Notes under the pieces: generated by a model
Told to the model about the DNA's origin: nothing
Database searches by the model: none
Seen by the model: the letters and a program-made list of their open reading frames with translations, nothing else
Shown: positions 44,122 through 55,823 of the stretch, one piece after another
Position numbering within the stretch: position 1 is the stretch's first letter
Layout of the letters: each line of letters starts with the position of its first letter
Assembly (NCBI GenBank): GCA_017405595.1
Contig: JAFRAC010000016.1
Coordinates: 1-64,000, forward strand
Reading direction: 5' to 3'
Source of the DNA: Thermoguttaceae bacterium
GTDB lineage: Bacteria; Planctomycetota; Planctomycetia; Pirellulales; Thermoguttaceae
Length of the DNA: 64,000 bases
Program-made: the position numbers and the translations under genes

Positions 44122-46614
44122 ATGAACAGCCGTAAACTCCGTGTCGAATCTCTTGAAGAAAGAACCCTCTTAGCCGTCGTTGCCGGGGGAATTGAACAGA
44201 CTGCTGAATTTGCCGCGCCGACTGAGGCGGTTACTTGGGTTGTTAATACTCTGGACAACCCAACAGAATGGGATGCGACCGATGATGTGATTTCGCTGCG
44301 GGAAGCGATTGATAGCGCGTCGACGGGGGACACGATCATTTTTGATGACAGTCTGGCGGGTGGGACGATCACGCTGAGCGGAACACAGCTTGAAATCAGT
44401 AATGGAATCACCATCGATGCCACGTCAATCGGCGGAATCACAATCGATGCTGGCGGACGGAGTCGGGTTTTCTATATTACCGGCAGTAACAATTCAGATT
44501 TGGTCGAACTGATTGGTCTGAGGATTACCGGAGGGTGCGGAGAAAGTCTAGGAGGCGGGATTTGTAGCGAAACAAGTGGCATGCTGACGTTGAGGAATTG
44601 TACCGTGTCAGGGAATACCGCAAGCGTCTGCGGCGGTGGAATCTACAACAGTGAGGGCACAGTAACACTAACGAACTGTACCGTTGAGGGGAATATCACT
44701 GACGGTCAAGGCGGTGGAATCTATCGTTTCGACGGTACTGTAACCATTACCAACTCAACCGTGTCGGGGAATGTCGCAGGCGAGGCAGGTGGTGGAATCT
44801 TTGGCTTTGACGGCACACTGGAGATGACCAACACAATTGTCTCCCTCAACTACGCGTACTACGACAGCGACATTAGCCTCTGCTACCTTCCATTCAGCGG
44901 TGATAACAACATCATTGGGCTTGATCCCAGTTTTGCCACCGCACCAGTTTTTGAAAAAGGAAAGCTCGCCAATGCGGATAAGATTGATCTTTCGCTTACA
45001 CAGGAAAGTATTGCGATCGACTGTGGTTTGAACGATGCAGTCGAATCCGAGACCGATCTGGCAGGGAATCAACGGATTGTCGCTGCATGGCGTGAAACTC
45101 CGACTGTCGACATCGGTGCGTTCGAATATCAGGGGCAGGTCGAACATGAGAATATTCCGTTGACCGTTGTGACCACTGACCTCGACATCGTCGATGTAAC
45201 CGATGACCTAATCTCTCTCCGTGAAGCAATCTTTTACGCAAATGAAGGGGATACGGTTACTTTCGATAACAACCTTGCGGGAGGGACGATCACACTGAGC
45301 GGCAATCAGCTTGGAATTTACAGTGGGATTACCATCGACGCTACATCAATCGGTGGCATTACGATTGATGCTGATAGGAAGAGTCGAGTGTTTTACGTAA
45401 GCGGTGGTCATACATTAGCGCCTGTCAAGCTTGTTTGTCTATCCATCATTAACGGTGGCCCAAATTATCATGGAGGCGGAATTTATAATACTGGCACGTT
45501 AGAAATTAAAAATTGTAAAGTTTCAGAGAATATTGCTGGATTTTTTACATCACTTGAAGTTTATGGCGGTGGAATATACAACAGTTATAACGGTTCACTT
45601 GAAATGATCAATTGTTGTATATCGTGTAATTCGGCACCTCAAGGATATGGCGCTAATATTGCCAACGCTGGTATTGCCAATCTGACCAACTGTACCGTCT
45701 CTGACGAGCAAGGCGGCTGTCATTTTTATCTTAGTGGTGGAATCATTTCATTCTATAATTCCATTATCGTCCGTGATTGGAATGGCACTGTCTATGGGCA
45801 AGGCGATATGTTCGCCTACAACACCCTTTCGACCTTCATACCTAAACATTCCCAGAACTGTCTTACCTATGATTCTTCCAAACCTCTCTTCGCCGATCCT
45901 GATCACGGCGACTATACTCTTGCCGAAAACTCGCAGGCGATCAATAAGGGAAATAATGACTATGTAACTACCGAGACCGATCTTACCGGGAATCCCCGGA
46001 TACTGAACGGGATAGTCGATCTTGGCGCGTATGAATATACGGGTCCGATTGAGCCACTGAACGCTCCTACGATTCTGACCGGATCAGGCGGCTATTACGT
46101 TTCTTATGGTACGAACCGTCATCAGGTGACATGGTCTGCGGTCGATAGGGCCGTACGTTATGAATTGTCTTATTCGGATGATGGCGGTTCGACCTGGACC
46201 ACGCTTGAAACAAACGATACCTCGGCGGTTGTCCGCGGCCTGACCTACGGTTCGGAAATCTCGTACCGGGTCCGCGCGCTGAGCACAAGGTATCTGGAAA
46301 ACTCCGACTGGAGCGAGGTGAAGTCATTCCTCGTCTGTCCTATGGACATTAACGGAGACGGAGACATTTCCGGTCCGGACCGTGCGGCTCTCTCAAAGTC
46401 CTGGCTTGCCGATGAGAGTAGCGAAACCTTCCGCTATTACGCCGACATCAACGGCGACGGCGATGTTTCGGGACCTGACCGGAACATCCTGAGCGTCAAC
46501 TGGCTCTGCGAATCGGACGATCCCAATCTGCTCTATCCTCGGCCGGTTGCCGCCGATATGGTGTTCGCGGAATTTGCCTCAGCAAATCTCGGCGCGGATT
46601 TGGACGTGTTCTAA
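44122..46614 (+). CDS. Exported beta-helix surface protein with dockerin C-terminus
   Basis: 830 residues. N-terminus MNSRKLRVESLEERTLLAVV is the planctomycete export signal. Two beta-helix domains follow, each starting with a VISLREAI-type element (about residues 55 and 366), with repeated NCTVSGNTA turns and a choice-of-anchor-Q ending (VDIGAFEYQG, VDLGAYEYTG). Then an FN3 domain (YGTNRHQVTWSAVDRA), a dockerin with two calcium loops (DINGDGDISGPD twice) and a tail ending in DLDVF. Likely a surface adhesin or glycan-binding protein. Parts of the second helix (about 45400-45800) are clearly AT-richer than the ends, suggesting mosaic origin. Transcribed from the poly-G promoter. Confidence 0.9.
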   Translation: MNSRKLRVESLEERTLLAVVAGGIEQTAEFAAPTEAVTWVVNTLDNPTEWDATDDVISLREAIDSASTGDTIIFDDSLAGGTITLSGTQLEISNGITIDATSIGGITIDAGGRSRVFYITGSNNSDLVELIGLRITGGCGESLGGGICSETSGMLTLRNCTVSGNTASVCGGGIYNSEGTVTLTNCTVEGNITDGQGGGIYRFDGTVTITNSTVSGNVAGEAGGGIFGFDGTLEMTNTIVSLNYAYYDSDISLCYLPFSGDNNIIGLDPSFATAPVFEKGKLANADKIDLSLTQESIAIDCGLNDAVESETDLAGNQRIVAAWRETPTVDIGAFEYQGQVEHENIPLTVVTTDLDIVDVTDDLISLREAIFYANEGDTVTFDNNLAGGTITLSGNQLGIYSGITIDATSIGGITIDADRKSRVFYVSGGHTLAPVKLVCLSIINGGPNYHGGGIYNTGTLEIKNCKVSENIAGFFTSLEVYGGGIYNSYNGSLEMINCCISCNSAPQGYGANIANAGIANLTNCTVSDEQGGCHFYLSGGIISFYNSIIVRDWNGTVYGQGDMFAYNTLSTFIPKHSQNCLTYDSSKPLFADPDHGDYTLAENSQAINKGNNDYVTTETDLTGNPRILNGIVDLGAYEYTGPIEPLNAPTILTGSGGYYVSYGTNRHQVTWSAVDRAVRYELSYSDDGGSTWTTLETNDTSAVVRGLTYGSEISYRVRALSTRYLENSDWSEVKSFLVCPMDINGDGDISGPDRAALSKSWLADESSETFRYYADINGDGDVSGPDRNILSVNWLCESDDPNLLYPRPVAADMVFAEFASANLGADLDVF

Positions 46615-46640
46615 GGTAGACGTTTCGGAATGAGCCTGAA

Positions 46641-46683
46641 CAGAAAACCGCCTTCAGCCTGAACGGCTGGAGGCGGTTTTCTG
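46641..46683. terminator. Bidirectional terminator between convergent genes
   Basis: A stem of up to 19 bp (46641-46659 with 46665-46683, one G-T pair) with an AAAA/TTTT flank serves the surface protein on the plus strand and the AbiEi-like gene on the minus strand. Confidence 0.9.
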
Positions 46684-46684
46684 T

Positions 46685-47257
46685 TCATTGAATCATTTCA
46701 AGGTAGGGGCGGATCGCATTCGCGACGCGGCAGACCTTTGCGTATTTCATCAGTTCGCCCGGTTTGAATTCCATCTGCTGCCGGTAAAGGCGAAGCGCTT
46801 CAAGAACGGTTTCCATGCCAAGCCTGTTTCGGAACTTGAAGCAGTCGGCAATCGTTTTTTCCGGCGTTGTGATTTTAACCCGTCTCCGGTCAATATAGAC
46901 GATCCGGACGCCCTCTTTCAAAGAGATGTCCGAGAACCGGTAGATCTGCGCGTCCGGCATATCGGCGGGCAGATAACAGCCTCGCCGGACCGCGATCGAG
47001 ACGCGAAAAGGGATTTGCGTTGTAATGCCGTACCAATCGAGCGCCGAGACAAGGCAGAGAACTGCGTCCGGTTTTTTTGAGATGACTCCGATAATATCGG
47101 GATGAGCGTCGAAATCATCTTCCGAAACGGGCCGATAGACGCCGCGCGAAACCCTTTCGAGTTTTCCCGCGGCCTGGAGCCGGTAGACCATGTAGCGGGA
47201 AAGCCCCTTTTTATGGGATTCGGCGACCCGGACAAGTTCGTTTTTTCTGAGGTTCAT
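46685..47257 (-). CDS. Solo AbiEi-like antitoxin / transcription regulator
   Basis: 190 residues. An N-terminal winged-helix domain (GLSRYMVYRLQAAGKLERVS, GVYRPVS) and the AbiEi body (LVSALDWYGITTQIP, and KITTPEKTIADCFKFRNRLG near the end) match the AbiEi antitoxin family. No AbiEii toxin gene is next to it: the downstream neighbour is the convergent surface protein and upstream is 424 bases of noncoding DNA. Different in sequence from the AbiEi at 9182. May be an orphan antitoxin, a regulator, or the remnant of a pair. Confidence 0.82.
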   Translation of the reverse strand: MNLRKNELVRVAESHKKGLSRYMVYRLQAAGKLERVSRGVYRPVSEDDFDAHPDIIGVISKKPDAVLCLVSALDWYGITTQIPFRVSIAVRRGCYLPADMPDAQIYRFSDISLKEGVRIVYIDRRRVKITTPEKTIADCFKFRNRLGMETVLEALRLYRQQMEFKPGELMKYAKVCRVANAIRPYLEMIQ

Positions 47258-47289
47258 TCTGTAAGTGATTCCCTGGATCGGACAGAACT

Positions 47290-47313
47290 ATAACATTTAT
47301 AAATAAGTGTTAT
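47290..47313 (-). promoter_or_regulatory. Imperfect palindrome upstream of the solo AbiEi-like gene
   Basis: ATAACATTTATA-AATAAGTGTTAT is a 24-base near-palindrome (outer ATAACA/TGTTAT), 33 bases upstream of the gene start in an AT-rich stretch. Possible operator for self-repression. The remainder of 47258-47681 shows only the peptidase promoter. Confidence 0.5.
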
Positions 47314-47585
47314 GGTTTTATCTGAAAAAATGATGTTTTATGCTTTATTTTACTGTCTAAAATACGTTAAACCTACTTGTATTTTACGGGGAATACCGGT
47401 TCTGTCAAGAGAATTGAATACCGGTTCATTGAGGATAGCTGTTCCAGGCGTTTTGCTGCAGCTGGGTGACCGCATTTCCCGGTCATGCCCCCTTGCCAAG
47501 ACAAGCGACCAACGGGAGCGTACGTAAGGGGTGGAATCAGCGGAAGCTGTATCGCCCGCCGGGGCTCCCGGCCCGCAATTTGGGC

Positions 47586-47614
47586 TTATGAGCTTTTTGG
47601 TCATCTGCTATAAT
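47586..47614 (+). promoter_or_regulatory. Promoter for peptidase-transporter unit
   Basis: Consensus TATAAT (47609-47614) with a weak -35 TTATGA (47586-47591) at 17 bases. Confidence 0.5.
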
Positions 47615-47681
47615 GGCGCGTCAAACGGCGCGGCGCCCTTGTTTCGGCCGCGCGGGGCAAAACATGACGCGAGGGAAACCG

Positions 47682-49337
47682 ATGAAAAAAACAGGACTGA
47701 TTCTGTTGCTCCTGGGAGGATTGATGATGAGCGCGATCGGCGGGTTTGCCGCGGAAACGCTGAACGGGTTTTTGGCGGAATATCAGCAGGATTATCATAA
47801 ACTCTTTTGCGATGTCTCCTACTCCTGGTGGGACGCCATGACCCTCGGCACCGACGAGGCGTTCGAGAAGTACACGCAGGCGACCATCGCCATGAGCGCC
47901 TACCACTCATCGAAAGAGAAGTTCGATGAGTTCAAGCGTCTGCTGGCCGAAGCCGAAAAAGAGGGGGAACTTCCGCCGCTGCTCAAGCGCGAGACCGACG
48001 AGGTGCGCAACGCGTTCGAGCAGGCGCAGTTCCCGCAGGAGATCATGGAGAAGATGACCAAGCTCTCCGGCGAAATCGAGCAGATGTTCCAGAATCAGCG
48101 GGGCGAACTCGACGGGAAAGAGTATACCAATAACGAGCTGCTCGAAATGCTCGAAAAGGAAACCGATTCCGCGCGGCGGCAGGAGATTTGGGAAGCCCTG
48201 AAACAGGTCGGCGAACTGGTTGCCGATAAGATTGTCGAACTGGCGAAAATCCGGAACGAAGCCGCCCGCGCGCTGGGCTATAACAACTACTGGGAAATGA
48301 CCGTTTCGTTTCAGGATTTCGATCCCGCCGAGCTGACCGCCATTTTCGAAGAGCTCGAACGGGAAACCGCCCCGATCTTCGCGAGGGTCAAAAGCGAGCT
48401 GGACGAGGAGCTGAAAGCGAAATTCGGCGTTTCCGAGATCATGCCCTGGCATTACGATAACCCCTTCTTCCAGCAGGCGCCCCCTTCGGCGGAAATCGAT
48501 AAAAACATCTTTTTCACCGGAAAGACCGCCGAGGATATTAACCAGATCGCGATCCGCTACTACGATTCCCTCGGTCTGGAAACACGCGGCATTCTGGCCA
48601 ACAGCGACCTGTTCGACCGGGAAGGGAAATCGCAGCACGCGTTCAGCAACAATATGAACCTCGAAGGGGACGTGCGCGTTCTGTGCAACTTAAAGCCGAC
48701 CGCCGATTGGATGAACACGCAGCTGCATGAGCTCGGCCATTCGGTTTATGAAATCTATGTCGATCCGACTCTTCCCTACGATCTGCGTACCGCCTGTCAC
48801 ATCTTTACGACCGAGGGGATCGCGATGATGTTCGAGAAGGTGACCGATTTTCCCGCGTGGCTCATCGAGTTTGCCGGAGTCGATCCGGCGGTTGCCCGAA
48901 ATGCCGAAAGCGCGCTGAAAAAGCAACGTGTGCGCGAACAGCTCATCTTCTGCCGATGGACGATTGTCATGTTCCATTTCGAACGGGCGCTCTACGAGAA
49001 TCCGGACCAGGATCTGCGTTCTCTCTGGTGGGATACCGTCGAAAAGTACCAGCTCATGAAACGGCCGGCGGGCCGGAACAAGGCCGACTGGGCATCGAAA
49101 CCGCATTTCGTGATCGCGCCGGTCTATTACCACAACTACATGCTCGGCGAACTGTTCGGCGCGCAGCTGCGCCGCTCGCTTCCCTTCGACGCCGGTCATT
49201 TCGCCTCGAAAGAGGTCGGCGCCGCTCTGATCAAGAAGGTGTTCGAGCCGGGAATGAGGTATCACTGGAACGAGTTCGTGAAAGAGGCGACCGGCGAACC
49301 CCTTTCGCCGAAGGCCTTTGTCGAGGAACTGAAATAA
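47682..49337 (+). CDS. Secreted M2-family (ACE-like) peptidyl-dipeptidase
   Basis: 551 residues from ATG 47682 (GAGGGA 5 bases before); the earlier codon at 47613 is ignored. Signal peptide ILLLLGGLMMSAIGGFAAE. A helical M2/M3-type metallopeptidase with zinc motif HELGH (His349-His353) and downstream TTEGIAMMFE supplying the third ligand Glu. Removes dipeptides from the C-termini of peptides. Directly followed (18 bases) by a POT peptide transporter, fitting export of the enzyme and uptake of its products. Confidence 0.88.
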   Translation: MKKTGLILLLLGGLMMSAIGGFAAETLNGFLAEYQQDYHKLFCDVSYSWWDAMTLGTDEAFEKYTQATIAMSAYHSSKEKFDEFKRLLAEAEKEGELPPLLKRETDEVRNAFEQAQFPQEIMEKMTKLSGEIEQMFQNQRGELDGKEYTNNELLEMLEKETDSARRQEIWEALKQVGELVADKIVELAKIRNEAARALGYNNYWEMTVSFQDFDPAELTAIFEELERETAPIFARVKSELDEELKAKFGVSEIMPWHYDNPFFQQAPPSAEIDKNIFFTGKTAEDINQIAIRYYDSLGLETRGILANSDLFDREGKSQHAFSNNMNLEGDVRVLCNLKPTADWMNTQLHELGHSVYEIYVDPTLPYDLRTACHIFTTEGIAMMFEKVTDFPAWLIEFAGVDPAVARNAESALKKQRVREQLIFCRWTIVMFHFERALYENPDQDLRSLWWDTVEKYQLMKRPAGRNKADWASKPHFVIAPVYYHNYMLGELFGAQLRRSLPFDAGHFASKEVGAALIKKVFEPGMRYHWNEFVKEATGEPLSPKAFVEELK

Positions 49338-49355
49338 CCGCGCGGGAGCCAGACG

Positions 49356-51266
49356 ATGGAAAACAGCTCTGTGATCAATCCGAGAGACCGGCAGTTTTTG
49401 GGGCATCCGATCGGCCTGTGGGTTCTCTTCACGACCGAAATGTGGGAACGCTTCTGCTACTACGGAATGCGTGCGCTGCTGGTTCTCTATCTGACCTCCG
49501 CCCTTTCGGCGACGAATCCCGGGTTCGGGTGGACCGAAAAGGGGGCGTATAGCCTTTACGGCTGGTTTACCGGCCTGGTCTACTTCTTCCCTCTTTTCGG
49601 CGGGCTGATCGCCGACCGGTTTATCGGGCCGCACCGGAGCGTCGTTTTCGGCGGAATCCTGATGGCGCTCGGCGAACTGGCGCTCTGGGGAACCGAATAT
49701 TTTCGTGTTCATGCCCATTCGGCGATTACCTTCGGTTCCGCGCCCGGCGCGTTTCTCGTCTTTTTCGCCGGTTTGGCGCTGATCACGGTCGGGAACGGCT
49801 TCTTCAAGCCGTGTATTTCAGTCATGGTCAGCCAGCTTTACGGGCCTGAAGACAAGCGCCGCGACGCCGCCTTTACCTATTTCTATATGGGGATCAACGT
49901 CGGCGCGTTCCTCGCGCCGTTCATCGCCGGAACCGTTGCCGAAAAGTTCGGCTGGCATTGGGGGTTCGGGATCGCTTCGGTCGGAATGGTTTTCGGGCTC
50001 TGCACCTACTCGTTTTTGCGCCCGAAATATCTGGGGCATATCGGGATGAACGAACGGCAGAACAAGACCGCCGCCCCCGGCGATACCGCGCCGGCCGAAA
50101 TTCCGGCCGCGCCCCTTTCGCGCAAAGAGATCGACCGCATTGCGGTCATCCTGATCCTTTCGGTCTTCAGTATTGCGTTCTGGTCGGTCTTTGAACAGGC
50201 GGGTTCCTCTCTGACCACCTTTGCGAAGAAGGAGACGAACCGCACGGTTCCCCGCGCCCTGGCGAACCGGTTTTCGGGGGCCTTCCTTCCGAACGAAGAT
50301 GAAAACGATGCCAGGATGGCCATCGAAGAGACGAAACGGAACATTCTCGAAGCAAGCCGCGCCTACCGGTCCGCCCAGGATCAGTTCGAAGAGGCACGCG
50401 CCCGGCTTCTCGAAGAGGGGCGCGCCGATTCCGGTTTTGCCGATGCCGCCGGAAAGTTTACGACAGCGGCGCAGGCTGCCGCCGACTCCTGGAACGCCGC
50501 TTCCGATGCTCTCGAAAAGGCGAATACCGCCCGGCAGAAACTGGGGGCCGAACAGCTCGGCATTAAGCTCCCCTCCATGACCGAACTCCTCGATCAGGCG
50601 GAGAGCGACCGCCGGCGGATCGAGCAGCGTGTTCAGGAGGAGGGACGGAGTGAAACCGACATTCTCAAAGAGGAGAACGCCGAACGGGAGAGGGCCCGTC
50701 TTGCCGAACTCGATCCGGAAACGACGCTCTGGACCTTCCCCTCGACCTGGTATCAGTCGGTGAATCCGCTGGTCGTCGTGATTCTAGGTCCGGTCTTTGC
50801 CGGCCTGTGGCTTTTCCTCGGAAAGCGGAATCTGGAACCTTCGACACCGGTCAAGTTCGGAATCGGGCTCATTGTCCTTTCGGCGGCGTTTCTCTTTATG
50901 GTCGGCGGGGCGGCCCATTCGGCGGATACCGCCGGGAACGCCGCCGCTCACTGGCTTTTAATGACGTACGTCCTCTGTACCGTCGGCGAACTCTGTCTTT
51001 CTCCGGTCGGCCTGTCGATGGTCACGCGCCTTTCTCCCCCCCGCTACGCTTCGTTTTTGATGGGGCTTTGGTTCCTTTCGAGCGCGGTCGCAGGCTACCT
51101 TTCGGGGTCGCTCGCCTCGATTCTCGGCGCGGGCGATTCGCTCCAGTTCTGCTTTAAGAAGGGGCTTGCCGACTATTTCCTGATTCTCGCGGCGGTACCT
51201 TTCGCGGCGGGTCTGCTGATGTTTGTCCTCGCGCCGATTCTGCGCCGGATGATGCACGAGGATTGA
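49356..51266 (+). CDS. POT/PTR2-family peptide:H+ symporter with coiled-coil insert
   Basis: 636 residues, about 130-180 more than usual. N-terminal half carries the POT signatures (EMWERFCYYGMRALLVLYLT, GGLIADRFIG, FFKPCISVMVSQLY, DAAFTYFYMGINVGAF). After helix 7 (VFSIAFWSVFEQAGSSLT) an insert of about 165 residues (293-460) interrupts the protein: polar, Glu/Ala/Arg-rich and coiled-coil-like. Normal sequence resumes with FPSTWYQSVNPLVVVIL. Imports di- and tripeptides. Operon with the M2 peptidase. Confidence 0.88.
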   Translation: MENSSVINPRDRQFLGHPIGLWVLFTTEMWERFCYYGMRALLVLYLTSALSATNPGFGWTEKGAYSLYGWFTGLVYFFPLFGGLIADRFIGPHRSVVFGGILMALGELALWGTEYFRVHAHSAITFGSAPGAFLVFFAGLALITVGNGFFKPCISVMVSQLYGPEDKRRDAAFTYFYMGINVGAFLAPFIAGTVAEKFGWHWGFGIASVGMVFGLCTYSFLRPKYLGHIGMNERQNKTAAPGDTAPAEIPAAPLSRKEIDRIAVILILSVFSIAFWSVFEQAGSSLTTFAKKETNRTVPRALANRFSGAFLPNEDENDARMAIEETKRNILEASRAYRSAQDQFEEARARLLEEGRADSGFADAAGKFTTAAQAAADSWNAASDALEKANTARQKLGAEQLGIKLPSMTELLDQAESDRRRIEQRVQEEGRSETDILKEENAERERARLAELDPETTLWTFPSTWYQSVNPLVVVILGPVFAGLWLFLGKRNLEPSTPVKFGIGLIVLSAAFLFMVGGAAHSADTAGNAAAHWLLMTYVLCTVGELCLSPVGLSMVTRLSPPRYASFLMGLWFLSSAVAGYLSGSLASILGAGDSLQFCFKKGLADYFLILAAVPFAAGLLMFVLAPILRRMMHED

Positions 51267-51352
51267 GCTTGAACCGATCGCGAAGAAAGAGTAAAAGCAG
51301 GGGGATGTTTTATCGGTTTTGGAGCCCCATAGCGGGCCCTTTGGTTTAAAGG

Positions 51353-51901
51353 TTGATTTTGCGGATAGAGAGTCTCGGATTGCCGAAATGCCAGGCGCCG
51401 GTTCTGCTGGCGCTCCTCGTTCTTTCGGTTCTTGCCGTCGCGGCGGGAACCGGCTGCAACGGCGTTCGCCGCCGTCTGACGATCCGGACCGACCCGCCCG
51501 GCGCGACGGTCTGGGTGAACGACCAGGAAATCGGGCGTACCCCGATCTCGCACAATATCACCTATTCCGGAACCTACAAAATCCGCCTGGCGATGGAAGG
51601 GAAAAAGACCAAGACCGTCATGTACGCGGTCAAGACCCCGTGGTATCTTTGGCCGGGCGTCGATTTTATTTCCGAAAATCTGGTCCCGGGCGAGCTGCGC
51701 GACCAGCAGATTTGCGACGAGCGCCTGGAACCCGATTTGGTCGCCGCGCCCGAAGAACTTTTCGAAAACGCCGCACAGATGCGCCAGGAAGCGCACCAGC
51801 AAGCCGATCTGAACCGCTATCAGCAGAATACCGCGAGCCGCGATTCCGCCGAGCCTGCGGCCGAACGCCTTTCCGAATCGGGCTGGGTGAAACCTGATTG
51901 A
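51353..51901 (+). CDS. PEGA-domain lipoprotein
   Basis: 182 residues if TTG 51353 is used; TTG 51359, 6 bases after AAAGG, is equally possible. N-terminal hydrophobic helix ends in a lipobox-like AAGTGC. A PEGA domain follows (TIRTDPPGATVWVNDQEIGRTP is its core in two parts), then WYLWPGVDFISENLVPGE and a Gln/Glu-rich helical tail. PEGA lipoproteins are surface or periplasmic, of structural or unknown role. No ATG start, so the start is uncertain. Confidence 0.75.
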   Translation: MILRIESLGLPKCQAPVLLALLVLSVLAVAAGTGCNGVRRRLTIRTDPPGATVWVNDQEIGRTPISHNITYSGTYKIRLAMEGKKTKTVMYAVKTPWYLWPGVDFISENLVPGELRDQQICDERLEPDLVAAPEELFENAAQMRQEAHQQADLNRYQQNTASRDSAEPAAERLSESGWVKPD

Positions 51902-51922
51902 ATTTTCTCTCGTTTTTCTTAA

Positions 51923-54157
<2,235 letters not shown>

Positions 54158-54181
54158 CCGTTCCCAGAAAGGAAATTTCTG

Positions 54182-55315
54182 ATGGATTACAGCGAATTTA
54201 AAGGCCTGAAAATCTCACGGCTGGGGTTCGGCATGATGCGTCTGCCGATTCTGGACGGCGATTACGGCAAGATCGATCTTTCCACAACCGCGAAAATGTT
54301 CGACCGCGCCATTCAGGGAGGGGTGAACTACTTCGATACCGCGTGGCCGTATCACAACGGCGCTTCCGAGACGGCCGCGGGGGAAATCCTCTCGAAGTAT
54401 CCGCGCGGCTCGTACTTTCTCGCGACGAAGTTTCCCGGTTACGATATACCGAGTTTCGAAAAGACAGAAGAAATTTTTGCCGAACAGCTCAGGAAGTGCC
54501 GTACCGATTATTTCGACTTCTATCTGATGCACAATGTCGATAATGCCGATGTCGGTTACTACCTCGACGACGCGAAATACGGGCATATGGCGTATTTCAA
54601 AAAAGAGCGCGACGCAGGGCGGATCCGGCATCTCGGCTTTTCGACCCACGGTTCCCTCGACACGATGAGGCGTTTTCTCGACGCCTATGCCGATGTCATG
54701 GAATTTTGCCAGATTCAGCTCAACTGGTTCGACTGGAAATTCCAGCAGGCCGGAGAGAAGGTGCGGTTGCTCAAAGAGTACGGCCTGCCGGTCTGGGTGA
54801 TGGAACCCTTGCGCGGCGGGCGGCTCGCCAACCTTGAAAAGGAAGACAATGATTTTCTGGCGTCGAAGCGCGCCGGCAGTACGGCCGCCGACTGGGCGTT
54901 CAACTTCCTGCGCCAGCTTTCCGATGTGGTTGTCATTCTTTCCGGAATGTCGACACCCGAAGTTCTTGAAAGCAATCTGCACTGCTTTAACGAGACCGAA
55001 CCGCTCAGCGCGGGGGAACTGGCGGCGCTCAAACAGGTTGAAGAGAAATTGGCCGGCAGCAAAACGATTCCCTGCACCGGGTGCCGCTACTGTGTTTCGC
55101 ACTGCCCGATGGAGATTGAAATTCCGAAAATGCTCACTCTCTGCGGCGAGCTTAAAATGAAGGGGAACGACTACTACATCCATAACGAACTGGAGCTGAT
55201 CCCCAAAGAGAAGCGTTCCGACAACTGTATCGGCTGCCGCAGCTGCGAAGAAGTCTGTCCGCAGCACATCAAAATTTCGGAAGAGTTTGCCGCCTTTAAG
55301 CCGAACCCGGTCTAG
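54182..55315 (+). CDS. Aldo/keto reductase with C-terminal 4Fe-4S ferredoxin domain
   Basis: 377 residues. An AKR barrel (LGFGMMRLPIL, YFDTAWPYHNGASE with the catalytic Tyr, DFYLMHNVDN) is followed by a ferredoxin-like part with two clusters, CTGCRYCVSHCP and CIGCRSCEEVCP. Such iron-sulfur AKRs are typical of anaerobes. Substrate unknown. AAAGGAAA precedes the ATG; 24 bases after ligA, possibly co-transcribed. Confidence 0.9.
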   Translation: MDYSEFKGLKISRLGFGMMRLPILDGDYGKIDLSTTAKMFDRAIQGGVNYFDTAWPYHNGASETAAGEILSKYPRGSYFLATKFPGYDIPSFEKTEEIFAEQLRKCRTDYFDFYLMHNVDNADVGYYLDDAKYGHMAYFKKERDAGRIRHLGFSTHGSLDTMRRFLDAYADVMEFCQIQLNWFDWKFQQAGEKVRLLKEYGLPVWVMEPLRGGRLANLEKEDNDFLASKRAGSTAADWAFNFLRQLSDVVVILSGMSTPEVLESNLHCFNETEPLSAGELAALKQVEEKLAGSKTIPCTGCRYCVSHCPMEIEIPKMLTLCGELKMKGNDYYIHNELELIPKEKRSDNCIGCRSCEEVCPQHIKISEEFAAFKPNPV

Positions 55316-55347
55316 CCGGCAGGACCGCGGCCGGGCCAAAATCGAAG

Positions 55348-55389
55348 CGCCGTTTCGCCCCGGAAAGAATAGGGCGGAACGGCGTTTTT
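55348..55389 (+). terminator. Terminator after the aldo/keto reductase
   Basis: CGCCGTTTCGCCC (55348-55360) pairs with GGGCGGAACGGCG (55372-55384, one G-T), then T5. Confidence 0.88.
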
Positions 55390-55418
55390 GTTGATTGGAG
55401 CGCGTTTGGCCGGCAGGC

Positions 55419-55823
55419 TTATTTTGCGCGGAGTACGTAACCGCGGCAGTTCATAATCGCCAGGAGATTATCGTTTTCGTCGAAGACGCGTACGCGGCAG
55501 ACCGAAAAGCTTCGGCTCCGGCTGACCTCTTCCGCTTCGGCGTAGATGGTGCCGCTTTTGACCGAGCGGATGAACGAGATCGACGTTTCAACCCCGACGA
55601 CGTTCTCGTCGTAGTTCGACGCCGCGGCAAAGGCGTAATCGGCAATCGAATAGAGAACGCCCCCCTGAACGATGCCGACCCCGTTCAGGTGGTTTTCCCG
55701 TAGGACAAGACTGGCGCGGGCGAACCCCCTGGCGGTCTTATCTAATTTGATTCCGACCAGATCGCAGATGAACTTGTCGTTCAGAACCACTTGGGGACGG
55801 CTGGGCTTTTCGGACTCGGACAT
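55419..55823 (-). CDS. PaaI-like hotdog thioesterase
   Basis: 134 residues from ATG 55823, with AAGGAG 6 bases upstream; a longer frame extending to 56171 is ignored. Hotdog fold signatures HLNGVGIVQGGVLYSIADYA and ETSISFIRSVKSGTIYAEAE. Likely hydrolyses acyl-CoA thioesters; substrate unknown. Divergent from lysA. A minus-strand TATACT (55901-55896) may be its -10. Confidence 0.85.
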   Translation of the reverse strand: MSESEKPSRPQVVLNDKFICDLVGIKLDKTARGFARASLVLRENHLNGVGIVQGGVLYSIADYAFAAASNYDENVVGVETSISFIRSVKSGTIYAEAEEVSRSRSFSVCRVRVFDENDNLLAIMNCRGYVLRAK

